Assembly (NCBI GenBank): GCA_016710785.1
Contig: JADJUE010000011.1
Span: forward strand, 282,742 to 346,741
Length of the DNA: 64,000 bases
Reading direction: 5' to 3'
Origin: Candidatus Epilinea brevis
GTDB lineage: Bacteria; Chloroflexota; Anaerolineae; Epilineales; Epilineaceae
The notes under the pieces were generated by a model that saw only the letters and a program-made list of their open reading frames with translations, made no database searches and was not told where the DNA came from. Position 1 is the first letter of the stretch. Each line of letters starts with the position of its first letter. Of this stretch, positions 46,440-56,213 are shown piece after piece. A program made the translations under genes and the position numbers.

Positions 46440-47432
46440 ATGATGGCGCCCGAGGCGGGCAGGAGCGTCTCCCCGGAGCAGTTCCAGGCGACGGCGGCGG
46501 CCATCCTGGCGCAGCTGGCCGCGGTGATCGTTGGCCAGGAGGAGACGCTCAGGGCGGTGCTGATCACCTTGCTTGCGGGCGGCAACGCCCTGCTGGAGGG
46601 GGTGCCGGGGCTGGGCAAGACGCTTATCGTGCGCACCTTGGCGGAGGCGATCGACGCGAGCTTCAGCCGCATCCAGTTCACCCCGGACCTGATGCCGGCG
46701 GACATCGTGGGCACGACGGTGATGGCGGAGGGCGAGGGCGGCGCGCGGGGCTGGCGCTTTGAGCCGGGGCCGATCTTCAGCAACCTGGTGCTGGCGGACG
46801 AGATCAACCGCGCCACCCCGAAGACGCAGAGCGCGCTCCTGGAGGCGATGCAGGAGCGCTCGGTGACGGTGGGCCGCCAGACGCATCGCCTGGCGGAGCC
46901 CTTCCTGGTGCTGGCGACGCAGAACCCGCTGGAGTCTGAAGGCACGTACCCCTTGCCGGACGCGCAGCTGGACCGCTTCCTGTTCAAGCTGCTGCTGCCC
47001 TTCCCGAGTCTGGCGGAGCTGGTGGCGATCTCGGACCGCACGACGGCGGGCGATGTGCCGGCGGCGCGCAAGGTGGCGGGCACGGAGGACATCCTGGCGA
47101 TGCAGCGGCTGGCGCGCGAGGTGCCGATCGCCCCGCATGTGACGGAGGCGGCGGCGCGGCTGGTGCTGCTGAGCCACGCGGAGACGCCGGGCGCCCCAGA
47201 CCTGGTGCGGCGCTTCGTGGCCAACGGGGCGAGCCCGCGGGCGGTGCAGGGGCTGGTGCTGGCGGGGAAGATCCGGGCCCTTCTTGACGGGCGCTTCAAC
47301 GTGGCGGTGGATGATCTGGCGGCGCTGGCGGCGCCTGTTCTGCGCCACCGCCTGCTGCTGAACTTCGAGGCGCAGGTAGAGGGGTTGAAGCCGGATGCGG
47401 TGGTGGCGGCGATCGTCGCCGCCGCCGTCTGA
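46440..47432 (+). CDS. MoxR-family AAA+ ATPase
   Basis: 330 residues. Walker A is LLEGVPGLGKTLIVRTL, Walker B is LVLADEINRATPKTQSALLEAMQE, sensor 1 is LVLATQNPLESEGTYPLPDAQLDRFLFK, and the MoxR-typical RIQFTPDLMPADIVGT lies between. MoxR proteins act as chaperones, often inserting metal or assembling complexes together with a VWA or DUF58 partner. The next gene encodes a DUF58 protein, which is the usual arrangement. Confidence 0.92.
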   Translation: MMAPEAGRSVSPEQFQATAAAILAQLAAVIVGQEETLRAVLITLLAGGNALLEGVPGLGKTLIVRTLAEAIDASFSRIQFTPDLMPADIVGTTVMAEGEGGARGWRFEPGPIFSNLVLADEINRATPKTQSALLEAMQERSVTVGRQTHRLAEPFLVLATQNPLESEGTYPLPDAQLDRFLFKLLLPFPSLAELVAISDRTTAGDVPAARKVAGTEDILAMQRLAREVPIAPHVTEAAARLVLLSHAETPGAPDLVRRFVANGASPRAVQGLVLAGKIRALLDGRFNVAVDDLAALAAPVLRHRLLLNFEAQVEGLKPDAVVAAIVAAAV

Positions 47433-47497
47433 AGCGGGGGGCTTAGGGTGGTGGACGCTGCGGGTGGGCCGGCGGACGGAAGGATGCGGCCATCCAG

Positions 47498-48488
47498 ATG
47501 ACGGGAGGACGGGAGGGGTCGGCCTCTCATCCGGAGGGCGAACTTTCGCTGGATGCGGGGGCGGAGCCGCTGCTCCCGCCGCGATTGCTGGCCCGTCTGG
47601 ACCGTCTGGCCCTGCTGCTGCGCGAGGGCCATGTGGGGCGCCTGCAGGGCCCGCGCCGCAGCCCGCGTCGCGGCGGCAGCGTGGAGTTTGCGGATTACCG
47701 CGCCTACAGCCGCGGCGACGATCCGCGGCGCATCGACTGGAAGGCCTACGCCCGCCTGGACCGTCTCTTCCTGCGGCTCTTCGTGGCCGAGGAGGACACG
47801 CTGCTGCACATCGTGCTGGATTGCAGCCGCTCGATGGGCTGGGGCAGCGCCGAGCAAGCTGGACTTGGGTCGCCGCCTGGCGGCGGCCCTGGGCTACCTG
47901 GCGCTGAGCAACCACGAATGGGCGGTGGCGGGGCTGGTGGGCGGCGGGGGGGATGCGCGATCGGCGGGGGGAGGAATGGCGGTCGGCGGGACGGATGCGC
48001 GGCCGGCGATCACCCGCGCCCTGCGGGGCAAGGCGGCGGCGCCGCTGCTCTTTCGGCAGCTGGCTGCCTTGCGGGCGGACGGCGGCACGGACCTGGCGAC
48101 GGGCCTGACGCGGCACCTGTCGGCGCACCGGACGACGGGGCCGCTGGTGCTGATCACGGACCTGTTGGACCCCAACTGGGAAGCCGCCCTGCGTCAGGTG
48201 CTCGCGGCCGGCTGCGAGCTGCGCCTGATCCACGTGCTGAGCCCAGAGGAGCTGAACCCGCAGCTGGACGGCGACTTCCGCCTGGTGGACGACGAGACGG
48301 GCGCGGCTCTGGACCTGAGCGCGGACCCGGCCAGCCTGGCGGATTACGGCGAGCGGCTGGCGCGCTGGCAGGCGGGGGTGGCGGCGTGGTGCCGGGCGCG
48401 GGGGGCGGTGTACGTGGCGGTGGGGTCGGATGTGGATGTGGAGGAGGTGGTGCTGGGGGTGCTGAGGGAGGCGGGGGTGGTGGGGTGA
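47498..48488 (+). CDS. DUF58 (MoxR-associated, VWA-like) protein, frameshifted
   Basis: The N-terminal part (from 47498) has VEFADYRAYSRGDDPRRIDWKAYARLDRLFLRLF, the DUF58 signature, and LDCSRSMGWG, a metal-ion-dependent adhesion-type DxSxS motif. At about 47851-47855 the frame shifts by one base and continues as SKLDLGRRLAAALGYLALSNHEW to 48488 with TTGPLVLITDLLDPNWEAALRQVL. Joined, the product is ~330 residues, close to family length. It would partner with the MoxR ATPase. Inactivation or a sequencing error are both possible. Confidence 0.8.
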
Positions 48489-48519
48489 GTGGGATCGCGG
48501 CCAGACCGCAAACGCTCCT

Positions 48520-48549
48520 TTGACTTGCCCGGGACCTTGGGCGTATAGT
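48520..48549 (+). promoter_or_regulatory. Promoter of the small membrane-protein gene
   Basis: TTGACT (48520-48525), an 18-bp spacer and TATAGT (48544-48549). The predicted leader is ~55 nt and ends in GAGGAGGG before the GTG at 48612. Confidence 0.65.
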
Positions 48550-48611
48550 GCGCGGCGTTGTCGGCCACCTGACCGATGCGGGTCCGCATGGGCGCGTTCG
48601 AGGAGGGCACT

Positions 48612-49061
48612 GTGGGCAAGGTCAACTGGAATCGGGTGATCATCGGGGGAGTCGCGGCGGGGGTGGTGATGCTCCTCACGGAGATGGTCAGCTTCGGCGG
48701 CATCTTCAACGAGCAGATCAAGGCGGCGATGGCGGCGCTGGGCAAGGACTTCGAGGCCGGGGGCATGAGCCAGTTCGCGTACTTCCTTGCCTACGCCCTG
48801 GTCATGGGCATCACGATGGTGTGGTTGTACGCCCAGCTCCGATCCACCTACGGACCGGGCCCGCAGACCGCGCTGAAGGCTGGCCTGGTGGTGTGGGCGT
48901 TGGTCTTCTTGGCGGGTGGCCTGGGCTACGCCGCCAACGACCTCTGGCCCTGGTCGCTGATCCTGATCGGTCTGGCGGTGGGGTTGGTGGAGACGGCGCT
49001 GGGGGCGTTGGTGGGGGTGGGTGTATCGGGAGTGATGGTGGGCGCCACGGGAGCGGGCTAG
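48612..49061 (+). CDS. Four-helix membrane protein of unknown function
   Basis: About 149 residues from a GTG at 48612, with GAGGAGGG at ideal distance; an ATG at 48576 is less likely. Hydrophobic segments are VIIGGVAAGVVMLLTEMV, FAYFLAYALVMGITMVWLYA, AGLVVWALVFLAGGLGYAA and WSLILIGLAVGLVETALGALVGV. The first is followed by a soluble loop (GGIFNEQIKAAMAALGKDFEAGG). It resembles DUF1761/DUF1772-like small membrane proteins in layout, but I cannot assign it. It is the last GC-rich gene before the island. Confidence 0.7.
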   Translation: MGKVNWNRVIIGGVAAGVVMLLTEMVSFGGIFNEQIKAAMAALGKDFEAGGMSQFAYFLAYALVMGITMVWLYAQLRSTYGPGPQTALKAGLVVWALVFLAGGLGYAANDLWPWSLILIGLAVGLVETALGALVGVGVSGVMVGATGAG

Positions 49062-49473
49062 GAAGTATGCCGCAAGGGCAACACACTAGGAGACCATCCC
49101 ACGAACAGTACCACTGCCATGCGGCAAGCCAGAAGACTGAACCGCGGCACGTGATGGAGACACCAACCTGCGTTGTCCAGTCGACCTAGGTGACCGGACA
49201 TACCACCATCAGCGAACGTCAAGCGTAGCGGGAACCGAGCAGAATAATGGGAGCAGCAGATTTTGGAGCCGCCAAGATCGGATCACGACGGATCGTGACT
49301 GTGAAGCTCCCTTGGCCACATCGCCGACACATGATACCATTGTTCATATGTCGCAAATCTCACGGATGCGGAATTGGGCGGGCCGTGATCGGTTAGGAAG
49401 ACGTCGATACCGGTAACGCGATGGTAACAATTGCAACGACGCCGGGAACATCAGCGGGGATGAACCATTCATC
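49062..49473. other. Gene-free left edge of the AT-richer island
   Basis: Base composition drops from ~70 percent GC to about 53 percent from 49070 on. No frame shows protein-like sequence. Short palindromes occur, such as cacgacggatcgtg (about 49287-49300). No tRNA, integrase or clear attachment site is present to mark the insertion point. The promoter of the methyltransferase gene is probably here but no box is convincing. Confidence 0.5.
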
Positions 49474-50655
49474 ATGTATTACGGAACCCTGACGACGAAC
49501 AACAGTGAGTGGTGTATTCGTGAGGAAGAACGGATTTATCAATATAGGTCGACTGGCGATCTCGTTCAAGATCGCAAGCGATTTAGACTGATTGACACGT
49601 TTTGTGGTGCTGGGGGGATGACCCTGGGGTTTTCCCAGCGTTTCGGTCACAGCTTCAATACAGTATGGGCTAACGACTTCAACGATTACTGTGTGAAGAC
49701 CTATAACGCCAATTTTGGCAATCACTGTGTTGCCGGGGATATCGTCGAGATCTTGAGCGATCCAGCAACCAAGATACCGGAAGCCGATGTCGTTATCGGT
49801 GGACCTCCGTGTCAAGGTTTCAGCCTATTGAACAAGAACCGCGAAGGTGATCCGCGCAAGCAACTCTGGCGACCCTACCTTGATATCGTCGAACGATCTA
49901 ATGCCAGAGTATTCGTCATGGAGAATGTCCCTCAACTCCTGGGCTCTCTGGAGTACGGCGAGATTATCGGCGCAGTTGAAGAGATGGGATTCACAGTCTG
50001 GAGTGCCGTTCTCTGTGCTGCCGACTATGGCGTAGCACAGACTCGCCGCCGCGCATTCATAGTTGGGTGCCGCTCGGTGGACCCGGCTCTCGTATTCCCA
50101 CCCCGCAAAACACACTACGATCCGGCCAAGAAGGCCGCTCAAATCTCCTTTCTTGCCGCTGGAGACAGGGGTAGTCTTCCGGATGCATCTCGATGGCGGA
50201 CAGTTCGTGACGCAATCGCCGACCTTCCTCCACCTATTGGATGTGAAATACGAGACGAATCACCACCATTGAATCTTCATTTCGGCCGTACACCGACCGC
50301 GAAGAGCATTGCTCGCTACAGGGCCATTCCAGATGAAGGCATGAATCGATTTGACCTATTGGAGAGAGCCCCTGATCTCACTCCTGATTGTTGGATCCGA
50401 AAGACATCCGGAGGGACGGATCTGTTCGGTCGTTTGTGGTGGGATCGACCCTCCTTCACGATTCGAACCGAGTTCTATAAGCCGGAGAAGGGTCGATATC
50501 TCCACCCGGAGCAACACAGACCCATCACCCATCGCGAGGGAGCCCGCCTGCAGTCGTTCCCGGACGACTTTGTCTTCTCGGGCACCAAGATCGAGATTGC
50601 CAAACAAATCGGAAATGCCTTTCCCCTGTACTGGCGGCTCGTGTTGCAGATGTAG
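49474..50655 (+). CDS. dcm: DNA (cytosine-5-)-methyltransferase
   Basis: 393 residues. Motif I is LIDTFCGAGGMTLGFSQ, motif II ends in WANDF, motif IV with the catalytic Cys is VIGGPPCQGFSLLN, motif VI is VMENVPQLL, motif VIII is AQTRRRAFIVG, motif IX is REGARLQSFPDDF and motif X is EIAKQIGNAFPLYW. The target-recognition region is residues ~240-320, so the site cannot be read from sequence. The first ~30 residues precede the fold, and a later start is possible. The complete set of motifs indicates an active enzyme. Vsr and HNH genes follow on the same strand, and a MORC/Z1 operon faces them. Confidence 0.92.
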   Translation: MYYGTLTTNNSEWCIREEERIYQYRSTGDLVQDRKRFRLIDTFCGAGGMTLGFSQRFGHSFNTVWANDFNDYCVKTYNANFGNHCVAGDIVEILSDPATKIPEADVVIGGPPCQGFSLLNKNREGDPRKQLWRPYLDIVERSNARVFVMENVPQLLGSLEYGEIIGAVEEMGFTVWSAVLCAADYGVAQTRRRAFIVGCRSVDPALVFPPRKTHYDPAKKAAQISFLAAGDRGSLPDASRWRTVRDAIADLPPPIGCEIRDESPPLNLHFGRTPTAKSIARYRAIPDEGMNRFDLLERAPDLTPDCWIRKTSGGTDLFGRLWWDRPSFTIRTEFYKPEKGRYLHPEQHRPITHREGARLQSFPDDFVFSGTKIEIAKQIGNAFPLYWRLVLQM

Positions 50656-50916
50656 TCCACATGTTGTTGACAATGCAAGATGATCGGGAGGTTGCGCAAT
50701 TGCCGCCACTGCTCCATGCAATGGCTAGCTGATAGTTCCAGATATCCGGGCAATCGAACAATCTTGCCCCCACGCTTGAATCAGCGAGTGTCGCACTCCA
50801 AGGATATCATTAAGAGCAACCGGATAGTATTCTTGGGATTCATTGTTGCGGTGGTTGTGAGCTCATTGCATCGAAACCATATAGCTCCGTGGTAGTACAG
50901 TACTAGGCTGAACCAA

Positions 50917-51320
50917 ATGGCTGATGTGTTTCCGCAAGACAAACGTAGTTGGATAATGAGTCGCGTGCGGAGTCGCGATACAAGACCCGAGCGTACCGTG
51001 AGATCACTGGTGCATCGGATGGGATATCGCTTTCGTCTACACGGCCGTGATTTGCCAGGCCATCCTGATATTGTGTTGCCGCGACACAAGAAGGCGATCT
51101 TGGTTCATGGTTGCTTCTGGCATGGCCACGAACAGTGCCCCCGTTCAAAACGACCAGCGACCAATGCGGCTTTTTGGGCTAAGAAGCTGGACGGAAACAT
51201 TGCGCGAGACAGTGCGTATCTAGACGAGCTTCGACGATTGGGTTGGGGGGTTCTGGTGGTTTGGGAATGTGAGACCAGAACGCGGAGGCCTTGCTGTTGA
51301 GACTGGAGGGGTTTCTATGA
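50917..51320 (+). pseudogene. vsr: Very short patch repair endonuclease (Vsr), frameshifted near the C-terminus
   Basis: The frame from 50917 gives MADVFPQDKRSWIMSRVRSRDTRPE-type sequence, then YRFRLHGRDLPGHPDIVLPRHKKAILVHGCFWHGHEQC, which holds the Vsr catalytic Asp and zinc ligands. It stops early at 51300. A shift of one base near 51275 would continue as NAEALLLRLEGFL and stop at 51320, the normal Vsr ending. Only the last ~15 residues are affected, so activity might persist. Vsr nicks T:G mismatches produced by deamination of 5-methylcytosine, matching the adjacent methyltransferase. Confidence 0.85.
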
Positions 51321-51360
51321 TGAGTGATCATACTGCGCCGATCCACGGTGATCCGGGGAA

Positions 51361-52244
51361 ATGGCCCGACGGAAGGTCGAGCGTCTAATTGGTGATTTCG
51401 AATTGGAGTTGCGGTCCGGCGAACTACGCTCGAGGGTCCTGGCGCTGGTGCCGATCTTCCATGGCCTACAGGATCTTGGACGCGCACTGATACCAGAGGA
51501 GTCGTCATCGGCGGCCAGAGATCGCATTTTTCTATCTCCGCAAGTATCCGCGACTTGTCATTGGCAGTGACGAGCTATGGGTGGTTTCCGAATCAAGGAC
51601 TACGCACGACGTGTGCGAGCTGAGGGTCCAGTTCGGATGGGTGATTGCCAGTGGAGTGACGATAAAAGACATGCGCGATGCCGATGAAGAAGTCCCATCC
51701 GAGTATGAAGCGATGAAGCCAACCGACTATGTGCTATTGCAGGACATGGAGGATCGCGAAGCGGCTCATCGCTGGCACACCGCCAATGCGATCCGAGGAA
51801 GGTATTTCGACTCGCGACAAAATACTCAAGTACTTACAGCGGAATGTCGGACATGCTGTTACAAACGAAGAGCTTCGCTATGTTTCCGGCGATAAATCCG
51901 AATGGGCCCGGAGATTGCGCGAACTGAGGACCGAACTTGGTTGGCCGATTACATCAAGAGTTACTGGCCGGCCGGATTTGGACATTGGGGTCTATGTTCT
52001 TCAAGCAGATAGACAGAGCCCCGAACACGACAGACGCATCCCAGACGATCTCCGTAGAGAGGTGCTGCGGCGCGATGCGTATCAATGTCGACAGTGTCGT
52101 TGGACTCAGGCCGAGTGGAACCCCTCGGATCCACGACATCTAGAACTGCATCACATTGAACACCACGCGAGCGGGGGCGAGAATACAGAGGAGAATCTAA
52201 TGACAATATGCACTGTCTGTCACGACAAATTGCATAGGCGATGA
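51361..52244 (+). pseudogene. HNH endonuclease, broken by several frameshifts
   Basis: Three frames carry one protein in order: VERLIGDFELELRSGELRSRVLALVPIF (51361 on), then ELRVQFGWVIASGVTIKDM and DREAAHRWHTANAIR, then TRDKILKYLQRNVGHAVTNEELRYVSG and WARRLRELRTELGWPI to the end. The C-terminal HNH module is intact: RREVLRRDAYQCRQCRWTQAEWNPSDPRHLELHHIEHHASGG, with N/H and CxxC-type zinc ligands (CRQCR, TVCHDK). At least four indels lie between ~51525 and ~51800. The unbroken protein would be ~290 residues. It belongs to the modification island, facing the Z1 gene. Confidence 0.8.
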
Positions 52245-52298
52245 ACCCAGTGATTTATCACTAGCATTGCCCCCTGTAGATGAGATGGGTGCCTGGTG

Positions 52299-54870
52299 TC
52301 AATCGACTTTGTCGACGATTGGCGCTCGTTCGTCTTCACTGTTTCTCGCCACAAACTCTACGACATGCTGACCGCCGCGCCGCGCCGAAGTGGGTACGAT
52401 CCATGCGAGAGCGAGAATCACGTTCGTCTTGGTCGCTGGTGACGGTAGCCCCTTGTCACCATCATACATAGGATAGGCGAGGATGGCCCCTCGGCGAAGC
52501 TTCGTTAGTCCCTCGATGATATCGTCACCGTACGAGTCTCTTGCGCCAGCGAGTCGTTCTGCCGCCGGTCGGTGTTTGCGATCAGTGGGCTCACCCAAAA
52601 TTTCCGGTTCTCGCGCATGCGCCGCTTGATGAGGCTTCGATTTCCGAGAATCGGCAGGTCTACCGGAGTAGCGTTCTCGAGCTGGGGCATGATGAGTACC
52701 CAATCATCGATGTCGCCACTGAGTTCCTCGAGGTGTTTGATCTCAGGATCGAAAAAACTCGGGCACGATCCAAGCGTGTTGACGGAGCGCTTTCACGAAG
52801 TCCCCATGGTCAAGACTACCTACATACGCGTTGAACGTTCCGGAAGCTATGTTCTTCTTGGCCGGGGTTTTCAGCCCTTCCTTAGTGCGTCCGCCTTCCT
52901 GAGAAGCGAAGCGACCAGTCCGTAGTTGTGCTCGCGCTGCTTGGGGTCTTCCGGATAGCCGTACGGAATGACGAGGGAACCGGTAACGCGACGCACTACC
53001 AGCCGAGCGTTAAACATCTTGTTACGCGCCGTTGGCCTGAGCCATGGGAGATGTTGGAAGACAAGAGGAGGAATATCTCGCGGAGTGATTAACGGCTTAC
53101 CGTCAACAAGAACTGAGTAGTCACGCAATTGATTGCGGAATGACTCCTCATCTTTCACAATCGCTTCAAACGCCTCGTAAAGATCGATGCTCCTCTTCCC
53201 GTCGGCGACACTGCGGGCGATATAGAGACGGACGAGGTCCTGGTAGCCACGGCGGAAGCCGAACCAGCGCCCCATCTGCATCAGGGTATCCGCTTGCTTC
53301 GTCTTGCCGGTAGTAGGTAATGCAGAGACCCTCGACGGTGAAGCCCCGACTGAGCTTGGTGCCGCCCAGCAGGATCCGCCAAACTGGTCTGGCGTCCAAC
53401 GATACGTCCTCAGTGATTTCCGTATCACCGTTCACCATGATCACCGGGTTGTCGCTTGCTTCCGTAATCCGGCTGATAGCTTTGCCGATAAACGGCTTCA
53501 AGTCGGCGAAGCTGAACGGAATGGGTCCGTCAGGCCGAGCCTGGCAGACGGGTAGGAAGTCGCTCTCGTAGAGGGCCTTCAGTCGAGCCGCGCCAGCCGG
53601 CTCAGTAAACCCGGCTTGGTCCCAGCGTTCCTTTACACAATTATGGCCGTGCCTGTGTTCGGCCTGTTTGACGGATTGATGGATCAGCATCGTGTGGTGT
53701 CGATAGGATAGTGATTCGTCGACGCTGTGACGGTAGAGTTTGATCGCGCCCGTGAGCACGAACGCGTCCAGTGCGTTTGCCAGCTCCGCTTCCTCCCCGT
53801 CTCCGCTCGCTTCGAGCGATCTAACATGAGCCTTCTCGTTGGAGTTCGCGATGGTCTTCTCGACACCCTCCATCGCCGGATCAAGGTCATGAAAGTCACC
53901 GACCCCCATATAGCCGGGTGGCCGTTCGAGGCTGATGATGAACTCAGTTGGGAAGATGTCCTCAGAATCGCTTGGGTCGATGAATACATTGGCGAATGGT
54001 GTGGCGGTGTATCCAACGTACTGCGCGCGTGGCAACATACCAAGGAGTTCGGAGATATCGCGATTGATTGCGTTCCGTTCGTTGCGTTCCGGCGTGTTGG
54101 CTTTCCACTTGTGTGGGTTAGAGACGTTGACCGATGCTTGATCGGATTCATCGTCGATGATTAGGGTCGGGATTTCGTCAAGCGGGGTCTTAGCCTTCTT
54201 AAGGTCCTGAGCCAATTTCTGAAGTACCCTGTGGTTCTTCTTGACGATGACTACGCGAGCATTGGAGGAGGTGAGATTGACCGGGTGATTGAGTTTCTTT
54301 GACCTATCAGATTTCTCGAACTCGAGAGCGAGAATCCCGGCCTTTAGAGACTTGTAGTCGGAGTGATGGCCGGTTAGACGGATGAGGTCGGATAGCCCTG
54401 TAGAGGGAAGGAACCCGTGTTTCAGGAATCTGCTGTTCCAGTCGTCATCTTGTTGATAGTCGACGTCCCTCGCGAGGTCGGGGTCATGTGGATCAATGCC
54501 GCGAAGGATGTTCTCCTGACCGACCAGCTCCATATCGAAGCGCCGTTGGGTTTGCTCTCCGAGGAGATCGACCGTGCCGGTGAGGATAATGATGAGGCGA
54601 TAGCCAGCATCAATCGACTTCGCTACGACCCCGGTGAAGTTTGCCGTCTTGCCGCTTTGGACATAGCCGACCACCAGCCCTTTCGAACGATATGCCTCGG
54701 ACCGCGCAGGGTCGGAGAGTCGTTCGATTACTTTCGATGTAGCGTCATCGAGCGAGGCCACTGATTCTGGTGGCCAATTGCTTACCGAGAGAAGGTGCTT
54801 GCTGTACGCGGTCCAGTAAAAGGCATCTGCCGCCCTACGCTTGGAGGTGTACCAAGGTCTAAACTCAGTA
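52299..54870 (-). pseudogene. Z1-domain superfamily II helicase-like protein, 3' half frameshifted
   Basis: The N-terminal ~560 residues are in one frame: AFYWTAYSKHLLSVSNWPPESV, Walker A GLVVGYVQSGKTANFTGV, RLIIILTGTVDLLGEQTQRRF, Walker B-like TLIIDDESDQASVN, YVGYTATPFANVFI and LLGGTKLSRGFTVEGLCITYYR. An insertion near 53306 shifts the frame; QADTLMQMGRWFGFRRGYQDLVRLY follows. Further shifts near 52860, 52765 and 52560 break the C-terminal part (FNAYVGSLDHGDFVKAL, LPILGNRSLIKRRMREN, ILALAWIVPTSARRGG). The restored protein would be ~850 residues. Z1 proteins accompany MORC-like ATPases and DUF4420 nucleases. No normal start codon is visible in this frame near 54870. Confidence 0.82.
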
Positions 54871-54877
54871 CTGATTA

Positions 54878-55234
54878 CTACTGTAGAATCAGTGGCAGAG
54901 GCATGCTCTTGTCGAGGGCCTCGAAGTCGTGGGCAGGAATCCCCAGGAGTTGATAGACGAGATGGCGCCGGTCTGTAGTTCTCGGGGCCGTTCCTGCGGC
55001 CCAGACGTCGCTCGGGTCCGAGGAATCCCATTTTGCCAGACAGAGATGGAACCGCCGCCTCAACCAGTCATTCGGTTCCTTCGAGATCACCCATTCTACG
55101 AATGCGGCGATACCTGGAGTCTCATGTCCTCGGTCCGCGGCCTCGAGTTCAGCACGTTTCTCGAGATCGCGGGGCTTACCTCCTTCGACAGCCGCCAGAG
55201 CGGCAATGTACGGTTCGGTGATGATGTCACTCAC
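54878..55234 (-). CDS. Small unknown protein between DUF4420 and Z1
   Basis: 118 residues from a GTG overlapping the DUF4420 stop by 8 bases. It is mostly helical: MSDIITEPYIAALAAVEGGK, LEKRAELEAADRGHETPGIAAFVEWVISKEP, NDWLRRRFHLCLAKWDSSDPSDVW and LVYQLLGIPAHDFEALD. I recognise no named domain. Its conserved place in the operon, by overlap on one side and close spacing on the other, suggests a subunit or adaptor of the system. Confidence 0.7.
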   Translation of the reverse strand: MSDIITEPYIAALAAVEGGKPRDLEKRAELEAADRGHETPGIAAFVEWVISKEPNDWLRRRFHLCLAKWDSSDPSDVWAAGTAPRTTDRRHLVYQLLGIPAHDFEALDKSMPLPLILQ

Positions 55235-56213
55235 TGTTCAGCTCCATGGCAAAACCGAGCAGCTCTGTTGGCGGATCATCGGCTGGCCGATCGGATAGGT
55301 CGATCATGTATCGTACTTGAGGAAAGAGCTTGGTCTGCAAGCCTGCTGCGGAGAGAGTAGCATCAGTGATCGCCGGAAAGGAGGAGTTGACTTCGTATGC
55401 GGCCGGTCTATTGCGCAGCCGGAACGAACGACGGTAAAGTGCTCGTTGTTGCTCACGCCAACCGGCATCGTGCAGCAGTGACTCGAGTCGGGAGGTGGGT
55501 TCGCCGGTGACGAGCGTTCGCAGTCGGTCTATCATACTCGGCAGCGTCTCTGTCCCTAGTCCACCGGTAGTGACTTGAATCGACAGTAGCCAGAGCGAAC
55601 GTGTCTCTGAAGGGACAAGCTGTCGAAGGTCGCCAATCCAATGCCGAGGTCGCTCTGCGGTAGTGGTCTTCACTTCAAGGTCGAACCCGGCGAGACCGAA
55701 GTCATGCTCCTCGGCTGTAGGACCGCGCCAAGCGGCAATGGCATGCACGGCGCCGATTCGGCGAATGAGGTGCATTACCGTTAGGGTTTCGCCTACGAGG
55801 CCAATCTCCTCTGCCTCGCTCATACGGCCGAGACCCGCGAACAAGTGGCGGTACGTATCGAGGGCGTCGACTACTGCATCGTGGAAGCTAAGGCCGTCGA
55901 GCTGTACTCGATCGACTACTGCACAAAGCACAGGGTATGCCTCCAAGAGGTCGCTCTCCGCGACGACCTTCAGCTCGCACCATGTTGCACCGTCCCGAGC
56001 GACGTGACTCGCTTCAAAATGCCGGTATGCGGAAACATCCGGAAGCGAGCTTTGGATCTGTCGAAAACGCACAGCGATCGTGCCGGCGGGTGGGTCAATA
56101 ACTAGGTGGGCAACGGGGGTATCACCAATTCCAAGAACTGCCGGCACGTTTGCCTTGAGGTACTCGTTCAGCCCGGACCTGCTCAAGTGTCTTCTCCCCA
56201 AGTTCTCCATCAC
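55227..56213 (-). CDS. DUF4420 PD-(D/E)XK-type nuclease
   Basis: 328 residues. The PD-(D/E)XK motif is complete: LVGETLTVMHLI supplies the early Glu, and EEHDFGLAGFDLEVKTTTAERPRHWIG gives Asp and ExK. The C-terminal half (SLWLLSIQVTTGG, FRLRNRPAAYEVNSSFPAIT) is family-typical. It is predicted to cut DNA as part of a MORC/Z1 restriction system. Its start overlaps the MORC gene stop by four bases (ATGA), and its stop overlaps the next gene. Confidence 0.85.
   Translation of the reverse strand: MMENLGRRHLSRSGLNEYLKANVPAVLGIGDTPVAHLVIDPPAGTIAVRFRQIQSSLPDVSAYRHFEASHVARDGATWCELKVVAESDLLEAYPVLCAVVDRVQLDGLSFHDAVVDALDTYRHLFAGLGRMSEAEEIGLVGETLTVMHLIRRIGAVHAIAAWRGPTAEEHDFGLAGFDLEVKTTTAERPRHWIGDLRQLVPSETRSLWLLSIQVTTGGLGTETLPSMIDRLRTLVTGEPTSRLESLLHDAGWREQQRALYRRSFRLRNRPAAYEVNSSFPAITDATLSAAGLQTKLFPQVRYMIDLSDRPADDPPTELLGFAMELNSE

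Noticed and set aside
50656..50916. Small regulator gene between the methyltransferase and vsr
   Set aside because: The open frames here have no helix-turn-helix pattern or ribosome-binding site.
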